NCBI RefSeq assembly: GCF_000716875.1
Contig: NZ_JNWQ01000073.1
Span: forward strand, 1-33,570
Reading direction: 5' to 3'
Length of the DNA stretch: 33,570 nt
Source of the DNA: Streptomyces novaecaesareae
GTDB taxonomy: Bacteria > Actinomycetota > Actinomycetes > Streptomycetales > Streptomycetaceae
Shown here: in pieces, positions 13,764 through 22,060 of the stretch
Position numbering within the stretch: position 1 is the stretch's first letter
Layout of the letters: every line of letters begins with the position of its first letter
Made by a program: the position numbers and the translations under genes
Notes under the pieces: generated by a model
Database searches by the model: none
Seen by the model: the letters and a program-made list of their open reading frames with translations, nothing else
Told to the model about the DNA's origin: nothing

Positions 13764-14534
13764 TCAGGGTCGAACCGACGGCGCGGCGGTGATCTTCCCG
13801 AGCAGCGCGAGGTCGGCCTGCTCCAGGCTGGCGAGCAGCGTGATCCGGTCGCCGCCCGGCATCGGCGTCGCGGTGGACGGCACGGCGAGTACGGCGCAGC
13901 CGGCCGCGCTGGCGGAGGCGACCCCGGTCGGGGTGTCCTCGACGGCGACGCAGGCGGCCGGGTCGAGGCCGAGCCGCTCGGCGGCGGCGAGGTACGGGTC
14001 GGGCGCGGGCTTGGTGCGGGCGGTGTCCTCGGCGGCCAGGGTGACGGCGAACCAGTCGCGGCCGATGGCGGACAGGACGAGGTCGACCACCCGGCGCGGG
14101 GACGCGGAGACCAGGGCGGTGGGCACCCGGGCGTCGCGCAGCGAGGCCAGCAGGGCGAGCGCGCCGGGGCGCGGCACGGTCTCGGCGGCGACCTTGCCGG
14201 CGAAGGAGTCGCCCAGCCGGGCGGCGAGTTCGGCCTCGCTGAGGGCGGTGCCGCTGACCCGGTGCAGGTGGGCGGCGGTGTGCTCGACGGCCTGGCCGAG
14301 CACCTCGGGGGCGTCCTGGTCGGTGAGCGGGTGGTGCAGCTCCTCGGCGACCTCGGCGGCGGTCTGCCACCACAGCTGCTCGGTGTCGACCAGGGTGCCG
14401 TCCATGTCGAACAGCACGGCGGCGGGCAGGGCCGCAGCGGGCAGTGCCTGAGCGGGCGGCGCAGGAGCGGGCACGGCGGATTCGGGCAGGGCGGATTCGG
14501 GCACGGCGGATTCGGGCAGGGCGGATTCAGGCAT
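13764..14534 (-). CDS. HAD-superfamily phosphatase (beta-phosphoglucomutase-like) with PESA repeats
   Basis: 256 residues. HAD motifs are D43-M-D45-G-T (VLFDMDGTLVD), ALVSASP for motif II, TKPAPDPYL with the motif III Lys, and AVEDTPTG for motif IV. A helical cap lies between motifs I and II. The D-x-D pair makes it an ordinary phosphomonoesterase or mutase, not a phosphonatase. Residues 2-21 are four PESA(L/V) pentapeptides coded by 15-bp direct repeats, a probable slippage product that is not part of the fold. ATG 14534 follows GAAGG. It lies between the AEP-type ABC transporter and the SMR gene, so it may act on an organophosphate taken up or made in the same pathway (inference). Confidence 0.82.
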   Translation of the reverse strand: MPESALPESAVPESALPESAVPAPAPPAQALPAAALPAAVLFDMDGTLVDTEQLWWQTAAEVAEELHHPLTDQDAPEVLGQAVEHTAAHLHRVSGTALSEAELAARLGDSFAGKVAAETVPRPGALALLASLRDARVPTALVSASPRRVVDLVLSAIGRDWFAVTLAAEDTARTKPAPDPYLAAAERLGLDPAACVAVEDTPTGVASASAAGCAVLAVPSTATPMPGGDRITLLASLEQADLALLGKITAAPSVRP

Positions 14535-14584
14535 GGCGGTACCTTCGGTGGTTCTCAGGGTCGGAGCAGGGACGTGCAAGGCTC

Positions 14585-15670
14585 TCAGGCCGGGCGGCGG
14601 TCCACCAGCACGGGGCGCTGCGGCAGCGTGAGCTCGGCGTGGGAGCCGACCGGCAGGGCGGCGGTGGCCTCGGTGGGCAGGTCGGCCTTGACCTCGGTGC
14701 CGTCCGCCAGGCGGGCGGTGATCCGGGTGACGGCGCCCAGGAAGGACGCGGAGACCACCAGCGCCGGGCCGTCCTCGGCGGGCGTCAGGGTGACGTTCTC
14801 CGGGCGGACCAGCACCTGCAGTTCGCCGTCGGCCGGGATCTCGCCGTCCACCGCGTGGCGGCGGCCGAGCACCTCGACGCCGTCCGACGTGCGGGTGCAC
14901 GGGATGCGGCTCATGGTGCCGACGAACTCGGCGACGAAGGCGGTGGCCGGCCGGCCGTACAGCTCGGACGGGGTGGCGCACTGCTCCAGCCTGCCCGCGC
15001 GCAGCACCGCGACGCGGTCGGCCATCGACAGCGCCTCCTCCTGGTCGTGGGTGACGAACAGGGTGGTGATGCCCAACTCCTGCTGCAGGCGCCGGATCTC
15101 CTCGCGCAGCTGGAGGCGGACCTTGGCGTCCAGCGCGGACAGCGGCTCGTCCAGCAGCAGCACGCGCGGCTGCAGGGCGAGCGCGCGGGCGAGCGCGATG
15201 CGCTGCTGCTGGCCGCCGGACATCTGGTGCGGGTAGTGCTCGGCGCGGTGCGGCAGGCCGACCAGGTCCAGCAGCTCCTGGGCGCGCTTGCGGCGCTCGG
15301 CCTTGCCGGCGCCGCGCATCCGCAGCCCGAAGGCGACGTTGTCCAGTGCGGTCAGGTGCGGGAAGAGGCTGTACGACTGGAACACCATGCCGGCGTCGCG
15401 CTTGTGCGCGGGGATCGCGGTGATGTCCCGGCCGTCGACCAGGACCTCGCCCGAGTCGTGCTGTTCGAAGCCGGCCAGGATGCGCAGCGCGGTGGTCTTG
15501 CCGCAGCCGGACGGGCCGAGCAGGGCGAGCAGTTCGCCCGGGTGGACGGTCAGGTCCAGGCCGTCGAGGGCGGTGGTGGCGCCGAAGGAGCGGCGAAGCG
15601 AGCGGAACTCGACGGTGGCGCTGCCGGGGGCGAGCGCGACGCCGGTGACGGGGGCGGGGGCCGTGGTCAT
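14585..15670 (-). CDS. ABC transporter ATP-binding protein, 2-aminoethylphosphonate type (PhnT-like)
   Basis: 361 residues. Walker A is G52-P-S-G-C-G-K-T-T60; the Q-loop is MVFQSYSLFPH; the signature is M150-S-G-G-Q154; Walker B is LLLDEP (171-176); the H-loop is FVTHDQEEAL. After the nucleotide domain comes a TOBE-type C-terminal domain (about 270-355; LVRPENVTLTP). This is the spermidine/Fe3+/phosphonate (PotA/FbpC) subfamily. With two single permeases and a lipoprotein all on one strand, it forms a complete importer. The assignment to 2-aminoethylphosphonate comes from the binding protein and the phosphonate genes on both sides. ATG 15670 follows GGAG at 9 nt. Confidence 0.85.
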   Translation of the reverse strand: MTTAPAPVTGVALAPGSATVEFRSLRRSFGATTALDGLDLTVHPGELLALLGPSGCGKTTALRILAGFEQHDSGEVLVDGRDITAIPAHKRDAGMVFQSYSLFPHLTALDNVAFGLRMRGAGKAERRKRAQELLDLVGLPHRAEHYPHQMSGGQQQRIALARALALQPRVLLLDEPLSALDAKVRLQLREEIRRLQQELGITTLFVTHDQEEALSMADRVAVLRAGRLEQCATPSELYGRPATAFVAEFVGTMSRIPCTRTSDGVEVLGRRHAVDGEIPADGELQVLVRPENVTLTPAEDGPALVVSASFLGAVTRITARLADGTEVKADLPTEATAALPVGSHAELTLPQRPVLVDRRPA

Positions 15671-15738
15671 GGCAGGGAACTCCTGGAAAGCGTGGGGTGG
15701 TTCAGGACCGTACGGGCGGTGCGCTCGGGGCGGTGTGC

Positions 15739-16560
15739 TCAGGAGCGCGCGGCCTTGCGGCCGCGGCCGACGGCGGACATCAGCAGCAGGACCAGCCAGA
15801 CGATCAGCAGGCTGAGCATGGAGACCGCGACGGACATCTGGCCGTCGCTCTTGCCGTTGGAGTTGATCCACACCGAGAAGGGGGCGAAGCCGAGGATGGA
15901 GGCGGTGGTGAACTCGCCGAGCACCAGGGCGACGGTGAGCACGGCCGCGTTCAGCAGCGCGCTGCGCAGGTTGGGCAGGACGACGGTGAACACCGCGCGC
16001 AGCCAGCCGGCGCCGCAGTTGCGGGCGGCCTCGACGAGGGTGACGACGTCCACGCCGCGCAGTCCGGCGTCGATCGCCCGGTAGGCGAAGGGCAGCGCCA
16101 TCAGCACGTACGCGATGACCAGGACGACCGGGAAGTCCGGGTCCTGGATCGCCACGATGGTCTGGAACAGCGGGGTGTCCTGCAGGTAGTCCGGGCCCCA
16201 GCGCAGCACGCCGATGATGCCGGTGGTGAGCGCGACCACCGGGACGACCAGCGGCATGGAGCACATCACCTCGATCACCGGGCGCAGCTTGGGCGCGCCG
16301 AGCCGGGAGGCGAGCATCGCCGGGACGAGCAGGAGCAGCAGCACCGCGACGGTGACGCCGGCCAGTTCGAGGCTGAGCACCAGGCTGTCGGTGAAGCCGG
16401 GGGCGTTCAGCAGCTCGGTGTAGGCGCGGAAGGTGGTGCCGCCCTTGTTGTCGTCGATGCTGAAGTACAGCGAGGCGGCCATCGGCACGGCGAAGTAGAC
16501 GCCGCAGAGCAGCAGCACCAGGCCGCGGCCGAAACGGATGCGATCGATCAGGCGAGCCAC
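15739..16560 (-). CDS. ABC transporter permease 2 (PhnV-like)
   Basis: 273 residues with six predicted membrane helices. The cytoplasmic EAA loop is EAARNCGAGWLRAVFTVVLPNLRSALL, the site that docks on the ATPase. The N-terminus RLIDRIRFGRGL is basic, placing it inside. GTG 16560 is chosen because GGAG precedes it by 6 nt; it starts inside the last codons of permease 1 (13-bp overlap). Two separate permeases of this sort are normal for the PotBC-like phosphonate and iron importers. Confidence 0.85.
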   Translation of the reverse strand: MARLIDRIRFGRGLVLLLCGVYFAVPMAASLYFSIDDNKGGTTFRAYTELLNAPGFTDSLVLSLELAGVTVAVLLLLLVPAMLASRLGAPKLRPVIEVMCSMPLVVPVVALTTGIIGVLRWGPDYLQDTPLFQTIVAIQDPDFPVVLVIAYVLMALPFAYRAIDAGLRGVDVVTLVEAARNCGAGWLRAVFTVVLPNLRSALLNAAVLTVALVLGEFTTASILGFAPFSVWINSNGKSDGQMSVAVSMLSLLIVWLVLLLMSAVGRGRKAARS

Positions 16561-17573
16561 TTGGCACTCCGGCGCTGAAGGGGCAGGTACACGGCCATCA
16601 CCAGGCAGGCGACCACGATCATGTCGAGGCCGAGGGCGAGGGCGAGGTTGCCCTGGCCGACCAGGACGTTGCCGGACAGCGCGTCGCCGATCTGCATCGA
16701 GATCAGCGGCACCGAACTGCCCACCATGGCCTCGGCGGTGGCGTACGCGGCGAAGGAGGCGCCGAACAGCAGGACGAAGCCGCCGAGCAGCGAGGGCAGC
16801 AGGACGGGCAGGGCCACGTGCCGCCAGTACTGCAGCGCGGTGGCGCCGTTGTTGTAGGCCGCCTCGCGCCACTGGACGCGCAGGCCCTCCAGGGCCGGGG
16901 TGATGGTGATGACCATCAGCGGGACCAGGAAGTAGAGGTAGACCACGGAGAGGCCGGAGAAGGTGTAGAGGTTCCAGCCGTGCGCGGTCAGTCCGAGCTT
17001 CTTGGTGACCTCGCCGGAGTTGCCGAGGGTGGCGACGAACATGAAGGCCAGCGGCACGCCGCCGAAGTTGGCGAGCACGCCGGAGGCGGACATCACGGCC
17101 TCGCGGAACATCCGGAACCGGGAGGTCGCCACGGCCTGGGCCAGCGGCAGGCCGACCACGGTGGCGATCAGCGCGGTCAGCAGCGAGAGCTTCACGCTGC
17201 CCCACAGGGCCGTCCAGTAGGCGCCCTGGAGGGAGCCGGTGAGGTTGTCGGTGGTGAAGGTGCCGCCGCCGTCGGGCGCGTCCGAGGAGGTGGTGAACGC
17301 GCCGATGGCGATCGCGACGGCCGGCAGGCCGAAGCCGATCACGAAGAAGAGGATCAGGGGGAGGGCGGCGAGCCAGGCGCGGCCGCCGCCGGCCCGGCGC
17401 CTGCCGGGGCGGGGGGCCTTGGTGGCCCGGGTGGCCCGGGCGGCCGTGACCGCGGTCTCGGCGGTGGCCGAGGCCGTGGTGGGGGCCGTGGTGGGGGTTG
17501 CGGGGCCGGGGGCGCCCCCGCCGCGCTGGGCGGCGGAGGCGGTGGCCGGCACCGGGGTGGGAGCCGTGGTCAT
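16548..17573 (-). CDS. ABC transporter permease 1 (PhnU-like)
   Basis: 341 residues. The first 60 residues are an Ala/Thr/Arg-rich cytoplasmic tail; a signal-like helix follows (WLAALPLILFFVIGFGLPAVA), then five more helices. The EAA loop is REAAYNNGATALQYWRHVALPVLLPSLLG. A long outside loop after helix 1 (DAPDGGGTFTTDNLTGSL) is typical for first permeases of this class. It begins 6 bp after the binding-protein stop and overlaps permease 2, so the four transporter genes are one transcript. Confidence 0.85.
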   Translation of the reverse strand: MTTAPTPVPATASAAQRGGGAPGPATPTTAPTTASATAETAVTAARATRATKAPRPGRRRAGGGRAWLAALPLILFFVIGFGLPAVAIAIGAFTTSSDAPDGGGTFTTDNLTGSLQGAYWTALWGSVKLSLLTALIATVVGLPLAQAVATSRFRMFREAVMSASGVLANFGGVPLAFMFVATLGNSGEVTKKLGLTAHGWNLYTFSGLSVVYLYFLVPLMVITITPALEGLRVQWREAAYNNGATALQYWRHVALPVLLPSLLGGFVLLFGASFAAYATAEAMVGSSVPLISMQIGDALSGNVLVGQGNLALALGLDMIVVACLVMAVYLPLQRRSAKWLA

Positions 17574-17579
17574 CTCAGG

Positions 17580-18746
17580 TCAGCCCGCGATCGCCTTGGC
17601 CCAGTTCTCGGTCACGGTCTTCTTGGCCGCGTCCGTCTGGTCCTGGGTCGGGAAGGTGGTGAAGGGCTTCTCGACGGCCGGGAGCTTGGCGGCGGCGGCC
17701 GTGTCCAGGGTGCCGGCGGCCTTCATGGCGTCGAACAGGGCGGGGGTGGCGTAGCCGCCGAGGAAGCCGTTCTGGCCCTGGGCGCTGTAGAGGTACTCCT
17801 CCCACAGGCGTGCGGCGGCCGGGTGCGGGGCGTCCTTGTTGATCGCCTGGTTGTAGTACTGGGCGTAGGAGCCGTCCGAGGGGATGGCCACCTGCCAGTC
17901 GATGCCCTTGTCCTTGAACTTGTCGCTGTAGCCGGCGTTCAGGTACGACCAGTCGATGCTGATCGGGGTCTCGCCCTTCTCGATGGTCGCCGGGGTGACC
18001 TCGACCGGGTTGAAGTTGCCGGCCTGCTTGACCTTGCCGAAGAAGTCGATGCCGGGCTGGATGTTGTCCAGCGAGCCGTTGTTGGCGAGCGCGGCCGCGT
18101 AGACGGCGCCGAAGGCGGCACCGGCCTTGGTCGGGTTGCCGTTGAGGGCGACCATGCCCTTGTAGTCGGGCTTCAGCAGGTCGGCGAAGGTCTTCGGGCA
18201 GACCGACACCTTCTTGGCGTCGCAGCCGATCGACATGTAGCCGCCGTAGTCGTTGTAGCGCAGGCCCTGCGGGTCCTTCATGGTGTCCGGGATCTTGTCG
18301 AAGTCGGTCACCTTGTACGGGGCCAGCAGGCCCTGCTTGGCGGCGCTGATCGCGAAGGCGGAGCCCAGGTCGACGACGTCGGGGGCGCGGTCCTGGCCCT
18401 TGCGGGAGGTGACCGCGTTGATCTCGTCCTGGCTGGAACCGTCCGGGTTCTCGTCCTCGATCTCGATGCCGTACTTCGCCTTGAAGTCGTCCATCAGCTT
18501 GCCGTAGTTCGCCCAGTCGCGCGGCAGCGTGATGGCGTGCAGCTTCCCCTCCTTCTTGGCGGCGGCGACCAGGCCGTCCATGCCGCCGAAGTCGGCGACG
18601 GAGGTGGCGGTCTTGGCGTTCTTGCCGCCCGCGGCGTCGCCGGACTTCGCGGCGGAGGAGCCCGCGGAGCCGCAGGCGGTGAGGGAGAGCGCGGCAGCGG
18701 TCAGGACGGCCGCGAAGGCGGCGGAGCGGGCGCGGTGCACGGACAC
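17580..18746 (-). CDS. AEP-type ABC transporter substrate-binding lipoprotein (PhnS-like)
   Basis: 388 residues. A signal peptide ends in the lipobox L-T-A-C (SLTACGSAG), so the mature protein starts at Cys25 and is lipid-anchored. The type II periplasmic-binding fold is seen in GGMDGLVAAAKKEGKLHAITLP at the start, PDVVDLGSAFAISAAKQGLLAPY, and ETPISIDWSYLNAG. The two Cys residues in IGCDAKKVSVCPK probably form a disulfide. The family is that of 2-aminoethylphosphonate and iron/spermidine-type binding proteins; phosphonate is preferred from context. GTG 18746 follows AGGAG at 8 nt. It is the first gene of the operon behind the dyad at 18898-18915. Confidence 0.82.
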   Translation of the reverse strand: MSVHRARSAAFAAVLTAAALSLTACGSAGSSAAKSGDAAGGKNAKTATSVADFGGMDGLVAAAKKEGKLHAITLPRDWANYGKLMDDFKAKYGIEIEDENPDGSSQDEINAVTSRKGQDRAPDVVDLGSAFAISAAKQGLLAPYKVTDFDKIPDTMKDPQGLRYNDYGGYMSIGCDAKKVSVCPKTFADLLKPDYKGMVALNGNPTKAGAAFGAVYAAALANNGSLDNIQPGIDFFGKVKQAGNFNPVEVTPATIEKGETPISIDWSYLNAGYSDKFKDKGIDWQVAIPSDGSYAQYYNQAINKDAPHPAAARLWEEYLYSAQGQNGFLGGYATPALFDAMKAAGTLDTAAAAKLPAVEKPFTTFPTQDQTDAAKKTVTENWAKAIAG

Positions 18747-18851
18747 GGGTCAGTCTCCTGAGAAGGGGGAACTGCGAGTGGGCGTCTCGATCGGGGGATC
18801 TGGCGAGTGGCGGTCCGGAGTCGTCCGGGCTACGGGGGCTGTCGGAGCCGT

Positions 18852-18895
18852 CCGTCGGGCCGTTCGGAACCGCCCGTCGGACCGTTCGGAACCGT
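18852..18895. repeat. 22-bp tandem duplication in the transporter leader region
   Basis: Two 22-bp units (18852-18873 and 18874-18895) differ at two positions. Each holds GTTCGGAAC, a 4-bp palindrome with one central base. The array abuts the operator at 18898, on the gene side, so it is within the promoter or leader of the minus-strand operon. Confidence 0.7.
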
Positions 18896-18897
18896 CC

Positions 18898-18915
18898 AAG
18901 TTGACTAGCCAACTT
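18898..18915. promoter_or_regulatory. Phosphonate-regulon operator, copy 2
   Basis: AAGTTGACTAGCCAACTT has perfect 6-bp arms around ACTAGC. Read on the minus strand, it matches the site at 7050-7065 in 14 of 16 positions. It is 152 bp upstream of the binding-protein start and 199 bp upstream of the divergent GntR gene, as expected for a site controlling uptake and perhaps the regulator itself. Confidence 0.75.
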
Positions 18916-19113
18916 CGCTGACGGGGCTAAGTACGCCGGAGTCCGGTGACGGGAAGGTGAACGGACGGCCCAGAACCGGGGTCGGCTGCGGGAACGGTGG
19001 AATCAGGCCATCGGAGCTTGATCCGTTCGGTGCGATGCTTCGAAGGCGCAGCGGGATAGGGTCGGGCTGTCCGCGCCGGCACCGTTGCGCAGGACACCGC
19101 CCCAGGAGGGACA

Positions 19114-19947
19114 TTGACTGACGTGGCAACTGAGCCCCAGCGCCCCGAGGCCGAGGGGCGCCCGGCCGTCGAGGGGCGCCCCGCCGCGAACGGGGAGCGG
19201 GCCTCCGGCGCGCTGTACCGGAAGGTGGCCGCCGACCTGCGCGAGGCCATCACCACCGGCGCGTACGGCGAGGCCGGCCGGCTGCCCGCCGAGGGCGCAC
19301 TGGCCGAGCAGTACGGCGTCTCCCGCGGCACCGTCCGCCAGGCGCTCGCCCTGCTGCGCTCCGACGGGCTGGTCACCTCCCGCCGCGGCACCCGCCGGGT
19401 GGTGCTCGCCGGCGCCCGGGTGCAGAGCTTCTCCGAACTGCTCAGCTTCACGCACTGGGCGTACTCGATGGGCGAGGAGCCCGGCGGCATCCTGGACTCG
19501 CTGGTCCGCCGCCCGGCCGACGCCGCCGAGCGCGAGCAACTGCGCCTGGAGCCGGGCGCCGAGGTGTACGTGACGGTCCGGCTGCGCACCCTGTCCGGCA
19601 CGCCGGTGATGGTCGAGCGCACCGTCTACCCGCCGAGGGTCGGCGAGATCGTCGCCGAACTGCCGCCGGACGTGGTCTCGCACACCGAGGTGCTGCGCGA
19701 GCACGGCATCCTGTTCACCGACGCCGACCACACGATCGACGTGGTCGCGGCCAACGCGGAGGACGCCCGACTGCTCGGCTGCCGCCGGGGCGGCCCGCTG
19801 CTGCGCGAGCGGCGCCGCACCACCGACCCGACGGGCACGCCGGTGGAGTGGTCCCAGGACCGCTACCTGCCAGGGACGGTGGCGTTCAGCGTGCACAACT
19901 CCCTGGCCACGTCGGCGCTTTCGCGGCACGCGCGGGAGATGGACTGA
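19114..19947 (+). CDS. GntR/HutC-family transcriptional regulator (phosphonate regulon)
   Basis: 277 residues. An unusual 30-residue Gly/Arg/Pro/Glu-rich N-terminus precedes the GntR winged helix (about 34-100; ALYRKVAADLREAI, RLPAEGALAEQYGVSRGTVRQAL, LVTSRRGTRRVV). The C-terminal half is a UTRA ligand domain of the HutC class (about 110-265; LRTLSGTPVMVERTVYPP, DVVAANAEDARLLG, EWSQDRYLPG). Such domains bind small effectors, among them phosphonates in PhnF-like proteins. The gene is divergent from the transport operon and convergent with the PhnZ-like remnant (4-bp gap). The TTG at 19114 is only 3 nt from GGAGGG; GTG 19123 is an alternative start. A TAGGGT at 19057-19062 may be the -10. It is the natural candidate to read the shared dyads. 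Confidence 0.87.
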   Translation: MTDVATEPQRPEAEGRPAVEGRPAANGERASGALYRKVAADLREAITTGAYGEAGRLPAEGALAEQYGVSRGTVRQALALLRSDGLVTSRRGTRRVVLAGARVQSFSELLSFTHWAYSMGEEPGGILDSLVRRPADAAEREQLRLEPGAEVYVTVRLRTLSGTPVMVERTVYPPRVGEIVAELPPDVVSHTEVLREHGILFTDADHTIDVVAANAEDARLLGCRRGGPLLRERRRTTDPTGTPVEWSQDRYLPGTVAFSVHNSLATSALSRHAREMD

Positions 19948-19951
19948 GCGC

Positions 19952-20734
19952 TCACGCCATGAGCGAGGCGAGCAGCGGGCGGTAGTGGCCGAAGCCGGGC
20001 GCCCCGGCGCCGGCCACCTTCGCCTGCTCGTCCCAGCGCCGTACGGCCACCGCGTCGGCCGCGCCCGGGAGTTCGGCGAAGTCCTTCGCGTCCTCCTCGC
20101 TCATCGGGCCGCCCTGGACGGTCAGCGTGTACTCCGAGGCCGCGGAGAGCCGGGCGCGGTAGCCGGGCTCGACCGCGCACAGGTAGCGCTTGGCGGCCAC
20201 GTGCAGCCGCACCGGCTCGGTCACCTCCCGGCCGAACCAGCGGGCCAGCCAGTCAGCGCCGGTGTGGCTGTGCCGGTTGTCCTGACCATCCATCAAATCC
20301 CGTCCGTACAAAGCGCGGTGGCCCTGTTCGTCGAAGAAGTGGCCGACGTCGTGCAGCAGGGCGGCGGCGATCAGGTGGTCCGGCGCTCCGGCCGCCTCGG
20401 CAGCGGCGGCGGCCTGCAGCATGTGCTCGGCCATGGTGACCTCCTCGCCCAGGTACTCCCCGGCGCCCTCGCCCGCGAACAGCCCGGCGATCTCGTCCAG
20501 GGCGGCGGTGCGGCGGTGCAGCACGGCGAGGGTGGACGAGAGGGCGTCGAGGTCCGCGTAGCAGCCCTGGAGGTGCCGGTGCCCGTCCTGCCGGCAGGCC
20601 GTACGGGCGTGCAGGAGACGGGTGTTGTCGAAGACCAGGCAGTCGCCGGGGTTCAGGCGGAAGGTGAGCTGAAGCTCGGGGCGGAGCGTGATCGCGGCGA
20701 AGCGGCGGTAGGCGGCGTAGAAGCCCTCCGGGTC
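19952..20734 (-). pseudogene. Decapitated PhnY-PhnZ fusion (dioxygenase C-terminus plus HD oxygenase)
   Basis: The frame opens at the end of the XRE gene with no start codon of its own. The first part (GFYAAYRRFA, FRLNPGDCLVFDNTRLLHAR, RHLQGCYADLDAL) is the last third of a TauD/gamma-butyrobetaine hydroxylase-like dioxygenase, as in PhnY. It keeps the distal His but not the H-x-D iron site. It runs straight into a PhnZ-type HD domain (TIGR03276-like) with YLGE, AEHML, LLHDVGH, HVAAK and RRWDEQAK. Relative to PhnZ as I recall it, Tyr24, Glu27, His34, His58-Asp59, His62, His104 and Lys108 counterparts are all present. An internal ATG at 20434 has a strong GAGGAGG 5 nt upstream, but starting there would omit the Tyr/Glu pair. 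Native role: 2-AEP to hydroxy-AEP, then glycine plus phosphate. Confidence 0.8.
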
Positions 20735-22007
20735 ACGCCTGTCTCCCCTCCTTCGCCAGAACGCCGAGCTCCCGCACCTGTGCCACGAAGTCGCGTGCCG
20801 ACGCTGTGTCGATTCGCCCGGCAGACGATGCCACCGCACGGAGCCGCTCCGCCAGCCGGGCCGACGCCATGCCCTGCGCCGCTTCGGCGCTCGCCTGCGC
20901 CTCAGCGCAAGCTTCCTCCACTTCACCGGCCTTCATGAGGACTTCGGCCAGACGTGCCCGGTACAGCGCTGAGTTTCGGCTGTACGTGGGCCCGAGCTGA
21001 CTCACGGCCGAGCGCAGGAAAGGGATCGCATGGCCGAAACGGCCGGTCTCCACATGCCATGCGGCCGTGGCGTAGTCGATCTCGACCTGGCCGGCGAATG
21101 CCGTCCACCGAGGCGCGGCGGTGTCCTTGTCGCCCCGGTCGTGCCAGGTCAGTGCAAGCGAGAGCGACTGCCGGGCCGCCGTGTGATCACCGGCCGCCGA
21201 GAAGGCCCTTGCGAGTCTCAGGGCCACGACGGATCTCACCCTCGCGCCGCCCTGTGCACGAGCCAGCTCTCCAGCGGCCGTGGCCGCCGCCACCGCCTCC
21301 CACGGGCGCCGCTGCTCCGCGGCCAGCATGGACAGCTTGTCCAGCGCCCTGATCTCCAGCTGCGGATCTCCCACCAGCCGGGCAGAGGCCAACGCCTCGG
21401 TACAGGCCGCCCGCGCTTGCGCCGGGCGGCCTGCGTCGAACTCCATCCATCCGAGGTGGGAGTGCAGCGTGCCGGACAGTGCGTGCAGTTCCCGTCCGAC
21501 CCGTTCGAGGTACGACCCGTCCGTCATCGCCTGCTCGACTTGCCGCAGCACGTGCAAGGCCGCCTTCTGCGCGATCTTGCCGCCCTGGGAATGGTCGATG
21601 GTGTACAGGTCGGAGACCTGCGACTGCAGGAGCCGCACATCTGAAGCTCCGATCCGCCGACCCCGGGCAACCGGCAGGACGGAGGCGCCCACGATCGCGC
21701 CCACATCCACGACGAACTGTCGACGGTCCACCTCCTCATGGTGCCTGCCGGTTGAGTCGTGCTGCGCCCGTTCGGGCGGGACCTCGAACCCGAGCTCGGT
21801 GAGAGGGAAGCCCAACATGGCTTCGATCACTGCCTGTTGACCCGGATGAGGGAGAGGGGGATGCGGTGACTCCCAGCGGCGGAGCTGGCGCACGCTCACG
21901 GCTGCGTCGATGGCCATGCTCCTGGCCATCGACGCGAACGCACCGACAAATGATTCCTGCGTGTAGCCGGCGGCCTTCCGGAGGTCGGCCAGCGTTCGAG
22001 CAGTCAC
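20733..22007 (-). CDS. XRE-family regulator with TPR-like helices
   Basis: 424 residues. The N-terminal helix-turn-helix (about 1-60) contains LADLRKAAGYTQESF and VSVRQLRRWES. From about 130 on, the protein is a series of helical pairs of TPR type (ALHVLRQVEQAM, RPAQARAACTEALASARLVGDPQ, FGHAIPFLRSAVSQLG, YRARLAEVLMKAGEVEEA). This plan is common in Streptomyces regulators of the NsdA or peptide-sensing sort. Base composition is clearly less GC-rich than the neighbours (many T- and A-ending codons), which suggests transfer. Its stop codon lies exactly at the point where the dioxygenase remnant begins, so its own C-terminus may be cut. GTG 22007 has GGGGG in front. The target is unknown. Confidence 0.75.
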   Translation of the reverse strand: MTARTLADLRKAAGYTQESFVGAFASMARSMAIDAAVSVRQLRRWESPHPPLPHPGQQAVIEAMLGFPLTELGFEVPPERAQHDSTGRHHEEVDRRQFVVDVGAIVGASVLPVARGRRIGASDVRLLQSQVSDLYTIDHSQGGKIAQKAALHVLRQVEQAMTDGSYLERVGRELHALSGTLHSHLGWMEFDAGRPAQARAACTEALASARLVGDPQLEIRALDKLSMLAAEQRRPWEAVAAATAAGELARAQGGARVRSVVALRLARAFSAAGDHTAARQSLSLALTWHDRGDKDTAAPRWTAFAGQVEIDYATAAWHVETGRFGHAIPFLRSAVSQLGPTYSRNSALYRARLAEVLMKAGEVEEACAEAQASAEAAQGMASARLAERLRAVASSAGRIDTASARDFVAQVRELGVLAKEGRQA

Positions 22008-22060
22008 AACACCCCCTGCGCAGAGTCGATCGCTCCGATGCCGAGCAGGAGGATCAGGAC

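Noticed and set aside
13764..14534. Second phosphonatase
   Set aside because: It has D-x-D and lacks the Ala replacement and MGxxK lysine, so it is an ordinary HAD phosphatase.
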